A DNA stretch of 64,000 nt from CAKZML01 sp963823435 (GTDB lineage: Bacteria; Pseudomonadota; Gammaproteobacteria; Steroidobacterales; BM003): NCBI GenBank assembly GCA_963823435.1, contig CAWGLN010000002.1, positions 310,001 through 374,000 of the forward strand, read 5' to 3'. The stretch's first letter is position 1. Every line of letters begins with the position of its first letter. A program made the translations under genes and the position numbers. A model generated the notes under the pieces. The model was not told the origin of the DNA, did no database searches, and saw nothing but the letters and a program-made list of their open reading frames with translations. This document shows positions 16,054-24,633 of the stretch, one piece after another.

Positions 16054-17844
16054 CTACTTGCCAACCTGCAATACTGCCAGGAAGGCCTCTTGCGGAATCT
16101 CCACGCTGCCCACCTGTTTCATACGCCGTTTACCGGCTTTTTGCTTCTCCAGCAACTTGCGTTTGCGGGTGATGTCTCCACCGTAACATTTGGCAGTCAC
16201 GTTCTTGCGCAGGGCCTTGACGGAGGATCGTGCGATCACGTGTACGCCAATGGCGGCCTGAATTGCCACCTCGAACATTTGCCGCGGAATCAACTCACGC
16301 ATTTTCTCAACCAGGTCCCTGCCCCGCGCATAAGCCATATCGCGATGAACAATTGTAGCCAGGGCATCCACCTTTTCCTTGTTGATCAACAGATCCAGCT
16401 TGACCAGGGGTGCAGCCTGGAATCGATTGAAGTGGTAATCAAAGGACGCGTAGCCACGGCTCACAGACTTCAGGCGATCGAAGAAATCCAGCACCACCTC
16501 GGACATGGGTAATTCATATTCCAGGGACACCTGCTTGCCCAGGTACAGCATTTTCTTCTGTACCCCGCGCTTTTCCACGCACAGGTTGATAATCGCGCCG
16601 ACATACTCCTGGGGCATCAGGATATTGGCCGTGATGATGGGTTCACGAACCTCGGAAACTTCACCGGCGCCGGGAAGTTTTGACGGATTGTCTATACTCA
16701 GCACTTCGCCCTTGACCGTCTGCACCTCGTACACCACGGTCGGCGCGGTGGTGATCAGGTCCATATTGTATTCCCGTTCCAGCCTCTCCTGCACAATCTC
16801 CATATGCAGCATGCCGAGAAATCCGCAGCGGAATCCAAAACCCAGCGCCGTGGATGTCTCTGGCTCGAAATGCAAGGCCGCATCATTGAGCTTTAACTTG
16901 CGCAGCGCCTCACGCAAATCCTCATAGTCATCCGAGCTGATCGGAAACAGGCCGGCGAACACCCTGGGCTGGATTTGCTTGAATCCGGGCAGAGCCTTGT
17001 CACAGGGATCTCGCTCATTCGTGATGGTGTCGCCCACGGGCGCCCCGTCGATCTCCTTGACCCCGGCGATCATGTATCCCACATCGCCGGTGTGAAGGAT
17101 GTCGTCGTCAACCATCTTCGGTGTGAACCGGCCAACCCGGTCTATCTGGTGGCTGCGTCCGGTACTCATCACCCGCGCCTTCTGACCCTTGACCATACGG
17201 CCATTGACAACCCGCACAAGGGACACGACGCCCACGTAGTTATCAAACCAGGAGTCAATGATCAGGGCCTGGAGCGGGGCTTCTTCGTCACCTACCGGTG
17301 GCGGAACCCGACGCACCAGTTCCTCAAGCACTTCACGCACGCCCTCGCCGGTCTTGGCACTCACTCTCAGAGCATTTTCAGCCTCAATGCCGATAATCTC
17401 CTCTATCTCGGCAGCAACCCTTTCAGGCTCCGCCGAGGGAAGGTCTATCTTGTTCAGAACCGGTACCACTTCCAGTCCCTGTTCTAGGGCAGTGTAACAA
17501 TTGGCCACACTCTGGGCTTCCACGCCCTGGGCTGCATCCACGATCAACAACGCACCCTCACAGGCAGCCAGAGAGCGTGACACCTCATACGAGAAATCCA
17601 CGTGCCCGGGTGTGTCAATGAAGTTGAGCTGGTAGGTGTTGCCGTCCTCGGACGGAAAATGCAAGGTCACGCTGTGCGCCTTGATAGTGATGCCGCGCTC
17701 ACGCTCGAGATCCATGGAGTCGAGCACCTGTTCGGACATCTCCCTATCCGCCAGGCCACCGCAAATCTGGATGAACCTGTCAGCCAGCGTGGATTTGCCA
17801 TGGTCAATATGGGCAATAATGGAAAAGTTACGAATCAGATTCAT
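16054..17844 (-). CDS. lepA: Elongation factor 4 (LepA GTPase)
   Basis: LepA is a translational GTPase that acts on stalled or assembling ribosomes. With the ATG at 17844 the product is 596 residues, the family length, beginning MNLIRNFSIIAHIDHGKSTL. G motifs are AHIDHGKST, DTPGHVDF and NKIDLP; the C-terminal LepA-specific domain ends near AGKRRMKQVGSVEIPQEAF. An upstream in-frame extension of 23 residues is unlike the family and was not used. Confidence 0.98.
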   Translation of the reverse strand: MNLIRNFSIIAHIDHGKSTLADRFIQICGGLADREMSEQVLDSMDLERERGITIKAHSVTLHFPSEDGNTYQLNFIDTPGHVDFSYEVSRSLAACEGALLIVDAAQGVEAQSVANCYTALEQGLEVVPVLNKIDLPSAEPERVAAEIEEIIGIEAENALRVSAKTGEGVREVLEELVRRVPPPVGDEEAPLQALIIDSWFDNYVGVVSLVRVVNGRMVKGQKARVMSTGRSHQIDRVGRFTPKMVDDDILHTGDVGYMIAGVKEIDGAPVGDTITNERDPCDKALPGFKQIQPRVFAGLFPISSDDYEDLREALRKLKLNDAALHFEPETSTALGFGFRCGFLGMLHMEIVQERLEREYNMDLITTAPTVVYEVQTVKGEVLSIDNPSKLPGAGEVSEVREPIITANILMPQEYVGAIINLCVEKRGVQKKMLYLGKQVSLEYELPMSEVVLDFFDRLKSVSRGYASFDYHFNRFQAAPLVKLDLLINKEKVDALATIVHRDMAYARGRDLVEKMRELIPRQMFEVAIQAAIGVHVIARSSVKALRKNVTAKCYGGDITRKRKLLEKQKAGKRRMKQVGSVEIPQEAFLAVLQVGK

Positions 17845-17919
17845 CAAGGCGCCGGTGCAGGAGTGCAAACGGTCGATTATACGGCAGGGAGGGTCGGGTC
17901 CGATAGCCGACACCGGAAC

Positions 17920-18171
17920 TCAATTTTCTGAAATCGCCTTCAAGGCCTGGGTCAGCACTCCTGGATCCAGCCGGTACTGGCAAATAGTCTCGCCGTCCAG
18001 GGCCAGCACGGGAATTTTCACCGCATAGTGACGCAGCAGCTCGTCATCGTTGTCGATATCCACTAACTCCAGGGTCAGCCGGTATTGATCCAGGTAAGGC
18101 TGCAGCTCTTCCTGCATGGCCTCGCACAGGTGACAGCCAGCCCGGGTGTACAGTGTCAGAACCCTGCTCAA
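17920..18171 (-). CDS. Glutaredoxin-like thiol protein (DUF836 type)
   Basis: An 83-residue thioredoxin-fold protein with the active-site motif CHLC in YTRAGCHLCEAM and the cis-Pro segment KIPVLALDG. It resembles the small glutaredoxin-like proteins often placed between rseC and lepA. The best start is TTG at 18171, which overlaps the rseC stop (TTGA) and is preceded by GGCGGGTGG; an alternative frame start at 18216 would lie inside rseC. The redox partner is unknown. Confidence 0.8.
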   Translation of the reverse strand: MSRVLTLYTRAGCHLCEAMQEELQPYLDQYRLTLELVDIDNDDELLRHYAVKIPVLALDGETICQYRLDPGVLTQALKAISEN

Positions 18172-18650
18172 TGGCCACCCGCCTGCATCGCTGCTGAATC
18201 CTGCCTGGCAGGGCAAGGCCCCAGGTTGCGAAGGATTTCCGGTTGAAATCTCGCCTGTCCGTCGCGATGAATACGCCGGGAGACAAGACCGGCGCCAAGC
18301 AGACCGGCAAGGGCTCCGATCACGGTCACCGCATCACTTGAGAAGCCGCCCAGGTAACCTGCAACCAGCGCTCCCGCGAGCAGTCCCGACAGGGGCAGCA
18401 GGTAGACCAGCGATGCGCCGCCCAGCAGGCTCGCCGGCGCTATCCCGAGTTCAACCTGGTCACCCACCCGCAAATCAGGATCGGTGGCTCGAACCTGGAC
18501 CGTGTGCAGCCGGTCTCCAAGCAAGGCCCCCAGTACACCGCCACCACAACCCTGGCCACGCGCACAACGCTCACAGGCCGAGCGCGACTGACACTCCACC
18601 CAGGCCTGTCCGTCCCGAAGCTCGCTGATATTACCGCGCTCGACAATCAT
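18168..18650 (-). CDS. rseC: SoxR-reducing system protein RseC/MucC family
   Basis: A 160-residue inner-membrane protein: a cytoplasmic N domain with four clustered cysteines (CQSRSACERCARGQGCG), then two hydrophobic spans (about 92-112 and 118-136) and a short tail. RseC proteins support electron transfer that resets SoxR and are encoded with rpoE. ATG 18650 was chosen because family members start MI(V/I)E; its ribosome site is weak. rseB (mucB), normally between rseA and rseC, is absent here. Confidence 0.85.
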   Translation of the reverse strand: MIVERGNISELRDGQAWVECQSRSACERCARGQGCGGGVLGALLGDRLHTVQVRATDPDLRVGDQVELGIAPASLLGGASLVYLLPLSGLLAGALVAGYLGGFSSDAVTVIGALAGLLGAGLVSRRIHRDGQARFQPEILRNLGPCPARQDSAAMQAGGH

Positions 18651-18708
18651 TGCGGCGGCGACCGGCGCATGCCAGGGACCAGCCTGGCGCAGAAATATGG
18701 TCCGCGCA

Positions 18709-19305
18709 TCAGGGCTGCTTGTCCGGTGCGACGGATTCCGGAAGCGAAACGGCCTGGACATCTTTCTGGATGTCCACGGGATCCACGACCTCTACCTCTT
18801 TCACAAACCCCGCGGCCACCACCCTGGTCCAGCTGCTATTGCGGGTCATGCCGACCTGGCTGCCGTTCCCCGGCGAATAATAAGCCGCCCGGTCCGGCGG
18901 CTCGGGCACCGTATAGCTGACCGGCGCCGAAGTGTTGTCGACACTCAAACCCGGCTGTGTGCCATCCACCATCACATTCTGCAGGGCGGCAATTGCCAGC
19001 AGAGCCACCGCAGCGGCCACGCTCGAACCCACCATGGTGCGCCGGAATTTCCCTGCCCAGCCTGAACCCGACTGTGCGCCTCGTGATTCAACCGAGACCT
19101 TCCCGGCCACCCCGTCGGCAAATCTGCCATCCAGCAATTCCGGCGCCAGGCTGTTGCGCATGGCCTCACCCACCAGCACATAGCGAGACAGCGTATCCCT
19201 GTATTGCACATCACGCCGCAGGCGCTTGAGCAACAGGTGGGTTTCACCGGAGGGCAATTCACCGTCCAGGCAAGCCGAAATTTGTTGCTTAACCTTGTCC
19301 ATCAT
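18709..19305 (-). CDS. rseA: Sigma-E anti-sigma factor RseA/MucA-like
   Basis: A 198-residue protein with an N-terminal anti-sigma domain (SACLDGELPSGETHLLLKRL, and GEAMRNSL), a membrane span near residues 91-110 (MVGSSVAAAVALLAIAAL) and a periplasmic domain. In the known pathway DegS and then RseP cut this protein to free sigma-E; rseP is at 54696-56063 in this window. It starts 9 bases after rpoE, so the two are co-transcribed. The periplasmic part is poorly conserved, as is usual. Confidence 0.88.
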   Translation of the reverse strand: MMDKVKQQISACLDGELPSGETHLLLKRLRRDVQYRDTLSRYVLVGEAMRNSLAPELLDGRFADGVAGKVSVESRGAQSGSGWAGKFRRTMVGSSVAAAVALLAIAALQNVMVDGTQPGLSVDNTSAPVSYTVPEPPDRAAYYSPGNGSQVGMTRNSSWTRVVAAGFVKEVEVVDPVDIQKDVQAVSLPESVAPDKQP

Positions 19306-19314
19306 GCCAAATCC

Positions 19315-19890
19315 CTAATCCAGCAACGGCCGAAGAAGTTTATCTATCGCGTCCCTGGCCCTGAATATCCTCGAGCGGACCGTACCCACCGGGCAATCCA
19401 TTTCCCGGGCAATTTCCTCGTAGCTCATGCCCTCTATCTCCCGCAGGACAATCGCCGTACGCAAGTCCGTGGGCAGCCCGTTAATCGCATCGTTAACGAC
19501 CACCCTGATCTCTTCACCCAGCACATGCCCCTCCGGGGTCTGGGCGTCACTCAAGCGACTGTCCATCACGTACTGCTGCGGATCCTGAAGATCCAGGTCG
19601 TATTCAAGTGGCCTGCGCTTGCGTGCAACCAGGTAATTCTTTGCCGTATTGATGGCAATCCGGTACATCCATGTGTAGAAGGCGCTGTCACCGCGAAACG
19701 AGGGCAAGGCGCGGTAAGCCTTGATGAACGCCTCCTGCGCCACATCCAGCGATTCAACCGGGTCCTGTACGTAACGCATCACCAGGTTCACTATCTTGTG
19801 CTGGTATTTCAGCACTAACACATCAAAGGCCGCCTTTTCGCCACCCTGGACACGTTGCACCAGATCCCAGTCGCCCGACTCGTCAGCCAT
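19315..19890 (-). CDS. rpoE: RNA polymerase sigma-E factor
   Basis: A 191-residue ECF sigma factor for envelope stress. Region 2 shows DVAQEAFIKAYRALPSFRG and FYTWMYRIAINTAKNYL. Region 4 shows LPTDLRTAIVLREIEGMSYEEIA and VGTVRSRIFRARDAI. Its operon continues with rseA and rseC. A near-consensus sigma-E promoter about 40-70 bases upstream indicates autoregulation. Several envelope genes that are classic sigma-E targets (bamA, skp, lpxD, rseP) are in the right half of the window. Confidence 0.98.
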   Translation of the reverse strand: MADESGDWDLVQRVQGGEKAAFDVLVLKYQHKIVNLVMRYVQDPVESLDVAQEAFIKAYRALPSFRGDSAFYTWMYRIAINTAKNYLVARKRRPLEYDLDLQDPQQYVMDSRLSDAQTPEGHVLGEEIRVVVNDAINGLPTDLRTAIVLREIEGMSYEEIAREMDCPVGTVRSRIFRARDAIDKLLRPLLD

Positions 19891-19929
19891 GGGTTTCCCT
19901 AAGGCCGGAGCAGACGGTCCATCACTGCG

Positions 19930-19956
19930 ATAGACCAGTTCAACACGGGAAAGTTC
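19930..19956 (-). promoter_or_regulatory. Sigma-E-type promoter of rpoE
   Basis: On the minus strand GAACTT (19956-19951) is followed by a 16-base spacer and TCTAT (19934-19930). The known sigma-E consensus is GAACTT, 16 bases, TCTGA or TCAAA, so the -35 and spacer are exact and the -10 differs by two bases. It sits 40 bases before the rpoE start, fitting autoregulation. Confidence 0.7.
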
Positions 19957-20066
19957 TGTTTTACGTCGATTTTTTTCACCTCGATGCTACGTGCTCCTGG
20001 GAACGCCGGTGGGGACCTGACGTGGCTCACGCCATCATTGTTGTGCCGGGTTGCTGCCGTTATGGT

Positions 20067-20504
20067 TCAACAGCTTACCAGCGATCGCCAGCGCAGATGA
20101 CAGGCAAGTCGTCTGCGGCCGGTCTCGGGAGCAGACCCCGGGGTGACCAGGAGCACCTGTTTGCCGCCCCGTTCATCCCGCCAGACCAGGGCGCTAAGCG
20201 CAGGTCCAGCCGACCAGGCGTGCAACAGCCTGGCCGAACACCAGGCACCCCCGCCATTTTGCAAACGCCAGCGCCCGTTGCCTTGCCAAACCAACCTTTT
20301 CAGACCCCTCGCTTGCTTGCGCCAGGCAAAGCCGGTCCAGGCCAGCAGCAGGAGGAATAACACAACACGCAACCCTGTGCCCAGGCCGGACAGACCGATC
20401 GAGAGCAGCATGCCAGCCAGCAATACCGATAAAAACCAGGCGTGCCAACGCGCCGGGGACAGGTCAAGTAGCAGGCTGTTGCAGGAGTTGTCCGACGATT
20501 TCAC
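20067..20504 (-). CDS. ygfX: YgfX/CptA-like membrane protein
   Basis: A 145-residue protein with two adjacent membrane spans (about 22-38 and 43-60: WFLSVLLAGMLLSIGLSG, VVLFLLLLAWTGFAW) and a basic, beta-rich cytoplasmic tail with WRLQNGGG, matching YgfX. In E. coli ygfX follows sdhE and has been described as a membrane-bound inhibitor of cell-shape proteins; here it overlaps sdhE by about 40 bases. The start is uncertain, since the first ten codons lie within sdhE. Confidence 0.75.
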   Translation of the reverse strand: MKSSDNSCNSLLLDLSPARWHAWFLSVLLAGMLLSIGLSGLGTGLRVVLFLLLLAWTGFAWRKQARGLKRLVWQGNGRWRLQNGGGAWCSARLLHAWSAGPALSALVWRDERGGKQVLLVTPGSAPETGRRRLACHLRWRSLVSC

Positions 20505-20736
20505 TAAATACCCCCACTGGAGGCGCCTCCTTGCCAGTCACCCAGGACAGGATAACCGGGTCCGGCAGTTCCAGGAACTGCTTGAACCCCGCCTGTTCCT
20601 CCGGGCCTGCATCCGGATAGCGCTGCTCCAGGTAACGCCCGAGGAGAAAATCCAGTTCTCGCATTCCGCGGCGGCAACGCCACTTCAAGCGTGCCAGATT
20701 CGTCCTGGCTGTTGCCTGTTCCATCTGTTGCGTCAC
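20464..20736 (-). CDS. sdhE: FAD assembly factor SdhE
   Basis: SdhE (SDHAF2 homologue) assists covalent attachment of FAD to SdhA. The roughly 90-residue protein has the RGMRELD motif (RGxxE core) in an all-helical fold: LKWRCRRGMRELDFLLGRY. I prefer GTG 20736, which has AGGA eight bases upstream; ATG 20724 is an alternative. It follows sdhB, so the flavinylation factor is produced with its client. Confidence 0.93.
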   Translation of the reverse strand: MTQQMEQATARTNLARLKWRCRRGMRELDFLLGRYLEQRYPDAGPEEQAGFKQFLELPDPVILSWVTGKEAPPVGVFSEIVGQLLQQPAT

Positions 20737-20869
20737 GTGCTCAATCCTGACGGATACGAGAGTGAGTGAAACCAGCCACAATCATGGCGCCGTCCTCACC
20801 CGTCGACCAGCACGGACGGGCCACACGGCAGCCCGGGGTGTTGGCGCGAGATACCTGCTCATGCACACA

Positions 20870-21659
20870 TCACAGGCTCACTTTTCTTTCCAGCAGCATC
20901 TTCTTCACCTCCGCAATGGCCCTGGCCGGATTCAAGCCCTTGGGGCAGGTACGGGTGCAGTTCATGATGGTATGACAGCGATACAAGCGGAAAGGGTCTT
21001 CCAGCGCATCCAGGCGTTCGCCGGCGGCGTCATCGCGGCTGTCCACTATCCACCTGTAGGCCTGTAGCAAAGCCGCCGGACCCAGGTAGCGATCACTGTT
21101 CCACCAATAGCTGGGGCAACTGGTAGAACAACAGGCGCACAAAATACACGCGGAAGGCTCATCAATCCTGGCCTGGTCTTCCTTGGTCTGGAGCCGTTCA
21201 CGGTCTGGCGGTGGTGAGGTGCTGGATTGCAGCCAGGGCTTGATCGACGCGTACTGGGCGTAGAACTGGGTCAGGTCCGGCACCAGGTCCTTGACCACCG
21301 GCATGTGCGGCAGGGGATAAATCTTCACGTCCCGGCTGACATCCGACGAAGCCTTGGTACAGGCAAGGGTGTTGGTCCCGTCAATGTTCATGGCGCAGGA
21401 ACCGCAAATACCTTCGCGACAGGAGCGTCTGAACGTCAGGCTCGAATCGACTTCATTTTTGATCTTGATCAATGCGTCCAGAACCATGGGGCCACATTGA
21501 TCCATGTCCAATTCGTAGGTATCCAGCACGAGGATTCTCGCCACTGTCCGGATCGTACCGGTAGACGACAAAACGCCTCACATTCTTGGCGCCTTCCGGC
21601 GCCTTGAATACCTTGCCCCGGGTAACGCGGGAATTGGGAGGTAATCGGAATTCGGCCAT
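20870..21659 (-). CDS. sdhB: Succinate dehydrogenase iron-sulfur subunit, frameshifted
   Basis: SdhB carries the [2Fe-2S], [4Fe-4S] and [3Fe-4S] clusters from FAD to quinone. The N terminus (MAEFRLPPNSRVTRGKVF to DSGENPR, 21659-21530) is in one frame, the rest in another. Cluster motifs are SCREGICGSCAMNI-TLAC, CILCACCSTSCPSYWW and CHTIMNCTRTCPKGLNPARAI. Removing one base near 21526 joins them as ENPR-VDTYELDMDQCG, the family sequence. The corrected protein is 262 residues. The ORF downstream of the shift would otherwise start at an unconvincing internal codon. Probably a sequence error. Confidence 0.93.
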
Positions 21660-21681
21660 TATGCGGTTTCTCCGGCTCGCA

Positions 21682-23472
21682 TCAGTAAACGCGTTTCTTG
21701 GGCGGGACTACCTCAACCTCATCGGTCAGGGTATTCATATGCACCGGTCGGTAATCGATCTGTACCTCACCGTCAGGCTTCACCCAGCAAAGAGTGTGTT
21801 TCATCCAGTTTGCATCATCGCGATCCGGATAATCCTCCCGCGCGTGGGCGCCCCTGCTTTCCTTGCGGTTGGCTGCAGAGCACATGGTGCTCATGGCCTG
21901 TCCCAGCAGGTTATCCAGTTCCAGCGTCTCGATCAGGTCAGTATTCCAGATCAGTGACCGGTCACTCACACCTACCCGCTCAAACGAGGCGAAAACCTCT
22001 TTCATCCTGGCCACACCCTCATCCAGCACCGGGCCGGTACGGAACACGGCGGCGTGATTCTGGGTGGTACGTTGCATGTCAAGGCGAATCTGGGCTGTGG
22101 ACAAATCACCCTTGGCGTTACGCAGCTTGTCCAGGCGAGACAGCGCAAAATCCCCGGCATCATTCTGCAGGGGTTTGTGACGGGTATCGGTCTTGACCTC
22201 GGTGGCACAGCGCTTGGCCGCGGCCCGCCCGAACACCACCAGGTCAAGCAAGGAGTTTGAACCCAGGCGGTTGGCGCCGTGCACCGAGACACAAGCCGCT
22301 TCGCCAATGGCCATCAATCCTTGCACCACCGAATCGGGATCACCCTGTTTGAGGGTCACTACTTCGCCGTGATAATTGGTGGGAATGCCACCCATGTTGT
22401 AATGCGCCGTCGGGATCACCGGTATGGGCTCCCGGGTCACGTCAACGCCGGCAAAAATGCGCGAGGTTTCGGCTATTCCCGGCAAGCGTTCATGAATCAC
22501 CTCGGCGCCAAGGTGCTCCAGGTGCAGATGAATGTGATCCTTGTCCTTGCCGACGCCACGGCCCTCCCTGATTTCTATCGTCATGGAGCGACTGACGACA
22601 TCACGAGAGGCCAGGTCCTTGGCGTTTGGCGCGTATCGTTCCATGAATCGTTCGCCATTCGAGTTGGTCAGGTAGCCACCCTCGCCCCGCACACCCTCGG
22701 TAATCAGGCAGCCGGCGCCGTAGATACCGGTAGGATGGAACTGCACGAACTCCATGTCTTGCAGCGGCAGCCCTGCCCGCAACACCATGCCGTTGCCGTC
22801 ACCGGTGCAAGTGTGCGCAGAGGTGCAAGAGAAGAAGGCACGTCCGTAGCCACCGGTAGCCAGGATAGTACGGTGGGCGCGAAAACGGTGCAGGGTACCG
22901 TCCTCCATACAAATGGCGATCACACCCCGGCATTCGCCATCTTCCATGATCAGGTCGATCGCGAAAAACTCGATAAAAAACGTGGCGTCATGCTTCAGAC
23001 TCTGCTGGTACAAGGTATGCAGCATCGCATGACCCGTGCGATCGGCGGCAGCGCAGGTACGCTGGGCTGCCGCTCCCTCACCGTAGCGGGTGGTCATACC
23101 GCCAAACGGGCGCTGATAAATCCGACCGTCCTCGGTACGCGAGAACGGTACGCCATAATGTTCCAGTTCGATTACAGCAGCAGGGGCTTCCTTGCACATG
23201 TACTCGATGGCGTCCTGGTCGCCCAGCCAATCCGAGCCCTTGACCGTGTCGTACATATGCCAGCGCCAATCATCCTCACCCATGTTCCCGAGGGCAGCGC
23301 TGATACCGCCCTGGGCAGCAACAGTGTGACTGCGGGTAGGAAACACCTTGGAAATACAGGCTGTGCTCAAGCCGCTCTCAGCCAGTCCAAAGGTCGCCCT
23401 CAGGCCTGCACCACCGGCGCCTACCACGACAACGTCGTAAGTGTGATCGATAAACTCGTAGGCCTGCGACAT
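21682..23472 (-). CDS. sdhA: Succinate dehydrogenase flavoprotein subunit
   Basis: SdhA oxidises succinate to fumarate with covalently bound FAD. The 596-residue protein has the dinucleotide fold VVVGAGGAGLRATFGLAE, the flavinylation His in KVFPTRSHTVAAQGG, the substrate segment QFHPTGIYGAG, the catalytic Arg region near RGEGGYL, and HGANRLGSNSLLDLVVFG. The start is 3 bases after the corrected sdhD stop. Reading frame intact throughout. Confidence 0.98.
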   Translation of the reverse strand: MSQAYEFIDHTYDVVVVGAGGAGLRATFGLAESGLSTACISKVFPTRSHTVAAQGGISAALGNMGEDDWRWHMYDTVKGSDWLGDQDAIEYMCKEAPAAVIELEHYGVPFSRTEDGRIYQRPFGGMTTRYGEGAAAQRTCAAADRTGHAMLHTLYQQSLKHDATFFIEFFAIDLIMEDGECRGVIAICMEDGTLHRFRAHRTILATGGYGRAFFSCTSAHTCTGDGNGMVLRAGLPLQDMEFVQFHPTGIYGAGCLITEGVRGEGGYLTNSNGERFMERYAPNAKDLASRDVVSRSMTIEIREGRGVGKDKDHIHLHLEHLGAEVIHERLPGIAETSRIFAGVDVTREPIPVIPTAHYNMGGIPTNYHGEVVTLKQGDPDSVVQGLMAIGEAACVSVHGANRLGSNSLLDLVVFGRAAAKRCATEVKTDTRHKPLQNDAGDFALSRLDKLRNAKGDLSTAQIRLDMQRTTQNHAAVFRTGPVLDEGVARMKEVFASFERVGVSDRSLIWNTDLIETLELDNLLGQAMSTMCSAANRKESRGAHAREDYPDRDDANWMKHTLCWVKPDGEVQIDYRPVHMNTLTDEVEVVPPKKRVY

Positions 23473-23475
23473 CAG

Positions 23476-23858
23476 TTACGCTCCAAATCCCACTCTAAGA
23501 ACAGAGTACACGCCCAGCGCAGCAGCCAGCACGTGGGCAAATTTAATCAGCTATCAGGGCTGTGACCTTCAGGCCTGCCATGATGCACATAGTCCTCAAT
23601 CACCACCTGCACGCCCAGCAAGGAATGAAACATCAAGGTCGCCACCAGCAGGGCCAGCAATACCGTGTTGGTTGACGAGGACAGGAAGACAGTCATCGAC
23701 TGATAACTGAAGTTCTCAAGGCAGATCAATGCCGCTGCGAACCAGAGGCCGAGGACCAGCAGGGCCAGCGCGGTGACCCGCTGGGACCACCAATGCCCGG
23801 TTCCGTCCCTGGCCGAACCCAAACCCATTACCCGCCCAAGTGGACTTTTCAGACTCAT
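23476..23858 (-). CDS. sdhD: Succinate dehydrogenase membrane anchor, frameshifted near 3' end
   Basis: SdhD is one of two membrane subunits that hold haem b and the quinone site. The frame as given stops at 23547 after VQVVIEDYVHHGRPEGHSPDS, short for the family. Adding one base near 23550 continues as LIKFAHVLAAALGVYSVLRVGFGA and ends TAA four bases before sdhA, giving 127 residues with three membrane spans. The haem-ligand His is in MFHSLLGVQ. This is the only deletion among the indels seen in the window. Confidence 0.88.
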
Positions 23859-23868
23859 CCCGAATCCC

Positions 23869-24249
23869 CTAGAGAACCAGTAACCAGAACCCAGCCGTCA
23901 ACACCATGCTGGCTGCAAAAGCCGTATAGCCGGAGGCGTAGAGCTGAGAAATTTCGAATCCCCGGCCGGTATCCCAGACCAGGTGCCGAATCCCGTTACA
24001 CAGGTGATAGAAAAAAGCGAAAGACACGCCCACCAGCAGCAGCCTGGCGAGGCCAGAACCCAACAAGGCCTGGGCGTCGGCGTAGGCCGCGGGCCCGGCA
24101 GCCAGGCTTGCCAGCCAGTAGACCAGGACAAGACTCCCCACGGCCAGCGCTATCCCGGTGGCCCGATGGAGTATGGACATGACCATGGTGATCTGCCAGC
24201 GATAGACTTGCAGATGGGGAGGGACCGGGGGCGATTTCTTCGTGGTCAT
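23869..24249 (-). CDS. sdhC: Succinate dehydrogenase cytochrome b556 subunit
   Basis: A 126-residue membrane protein with three spans: SILHRATGIALAVGSLVLVYW, ARLLLVGVSFAFFYHLCNGI and a C-terminal span ending FWLLVL. It has the family signatures HRATG and the haem-binding His in HLCNGIRHLVWD. The ATG at 24249 is preceded by AGGCGG; a 14-codon upstream extension is unlikely. First gene of the sdhCDAB-sdhE-ygfX run. Confidence 0.95.
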   Translation of the reverse strand: MTTKKSPPVPPHLQVYRWQITMVMSILHRATGIALAVGSLVLVYWLASLAAGPAAYADAQALLGSGLARLLLVGVSFAFFYHLCNGIRHLVWDTGRGFEISQLYASGYTAFAASMVLTAGFWLLVL

Positions 24250-24359
24250 TATTCCGCCTGACGTCCCTTTACTCGTCAGTATCAGAGTCACGAATCAGCA
24301 CAGTCACTAGCGCCAGGGTCTCTAACACCTCTCACCAGGACTGCAGTGTTTTGGCTTGG

Positions 24360-24551
24360 TCAAAAGTCGATGCAACGGCCGTTCTTTTCCCAATCGCCGA
24401 AACGAGTCGGCTCCGGACCTGATCGGCCACCAACTTCTTTCGCCGCCGCCGGCTCGCCCCTGGAACGAAGAGAACCTTGGTTCTGATCCGCACCAGGCCG
24501 CTCCGGCCGGTTCCCGGAATCTGTTTCATGCTTATCCGACATGCGGGGCAT
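24360..24551 (-). CDS. SDHAF4-like succinate dehydrogenase assembly factor (DUF1674)
   Basis: A 63-residue protein whose last 20 residues carry the DUF1674/SDHAF4 hallmark: GGRSGPEPTRFGDWEKNGRC, then IDF at the C terminus. The N-terminal part is charged and low-complexity. In mitochondria and alphaproteobacteria such proteins bind flavinylated SdhA and promote its joining to SdhB. It lies 110 bases upstream of sdhC on the same strand. Start ATG at 24551 or 24542. It is too short to be found by length alone, so identification rests on the C-terminal motif. Confidence 0.8.
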   Translation of the reverse strand: MPRMSDKHETDSGNRPERPGADQNQGSLRSRGEPAAAKEVGGRSGPEPTRFGDWEKNGRCIDF

Positions 24552-24633
24552 TTTGCCAGATCGCCACTGCCTTTGCACTCGTAAAACCGATACACTCGCG
24601 GCATAAATCCTCAATCGGAGCGGAACTTTTCCC

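Noticed and set aside
22279..23565. 428-codon plus-strand frame opposite sdhA
   Set aside because: Shadow of sdhA, whose motifs are complete on the minus strand.
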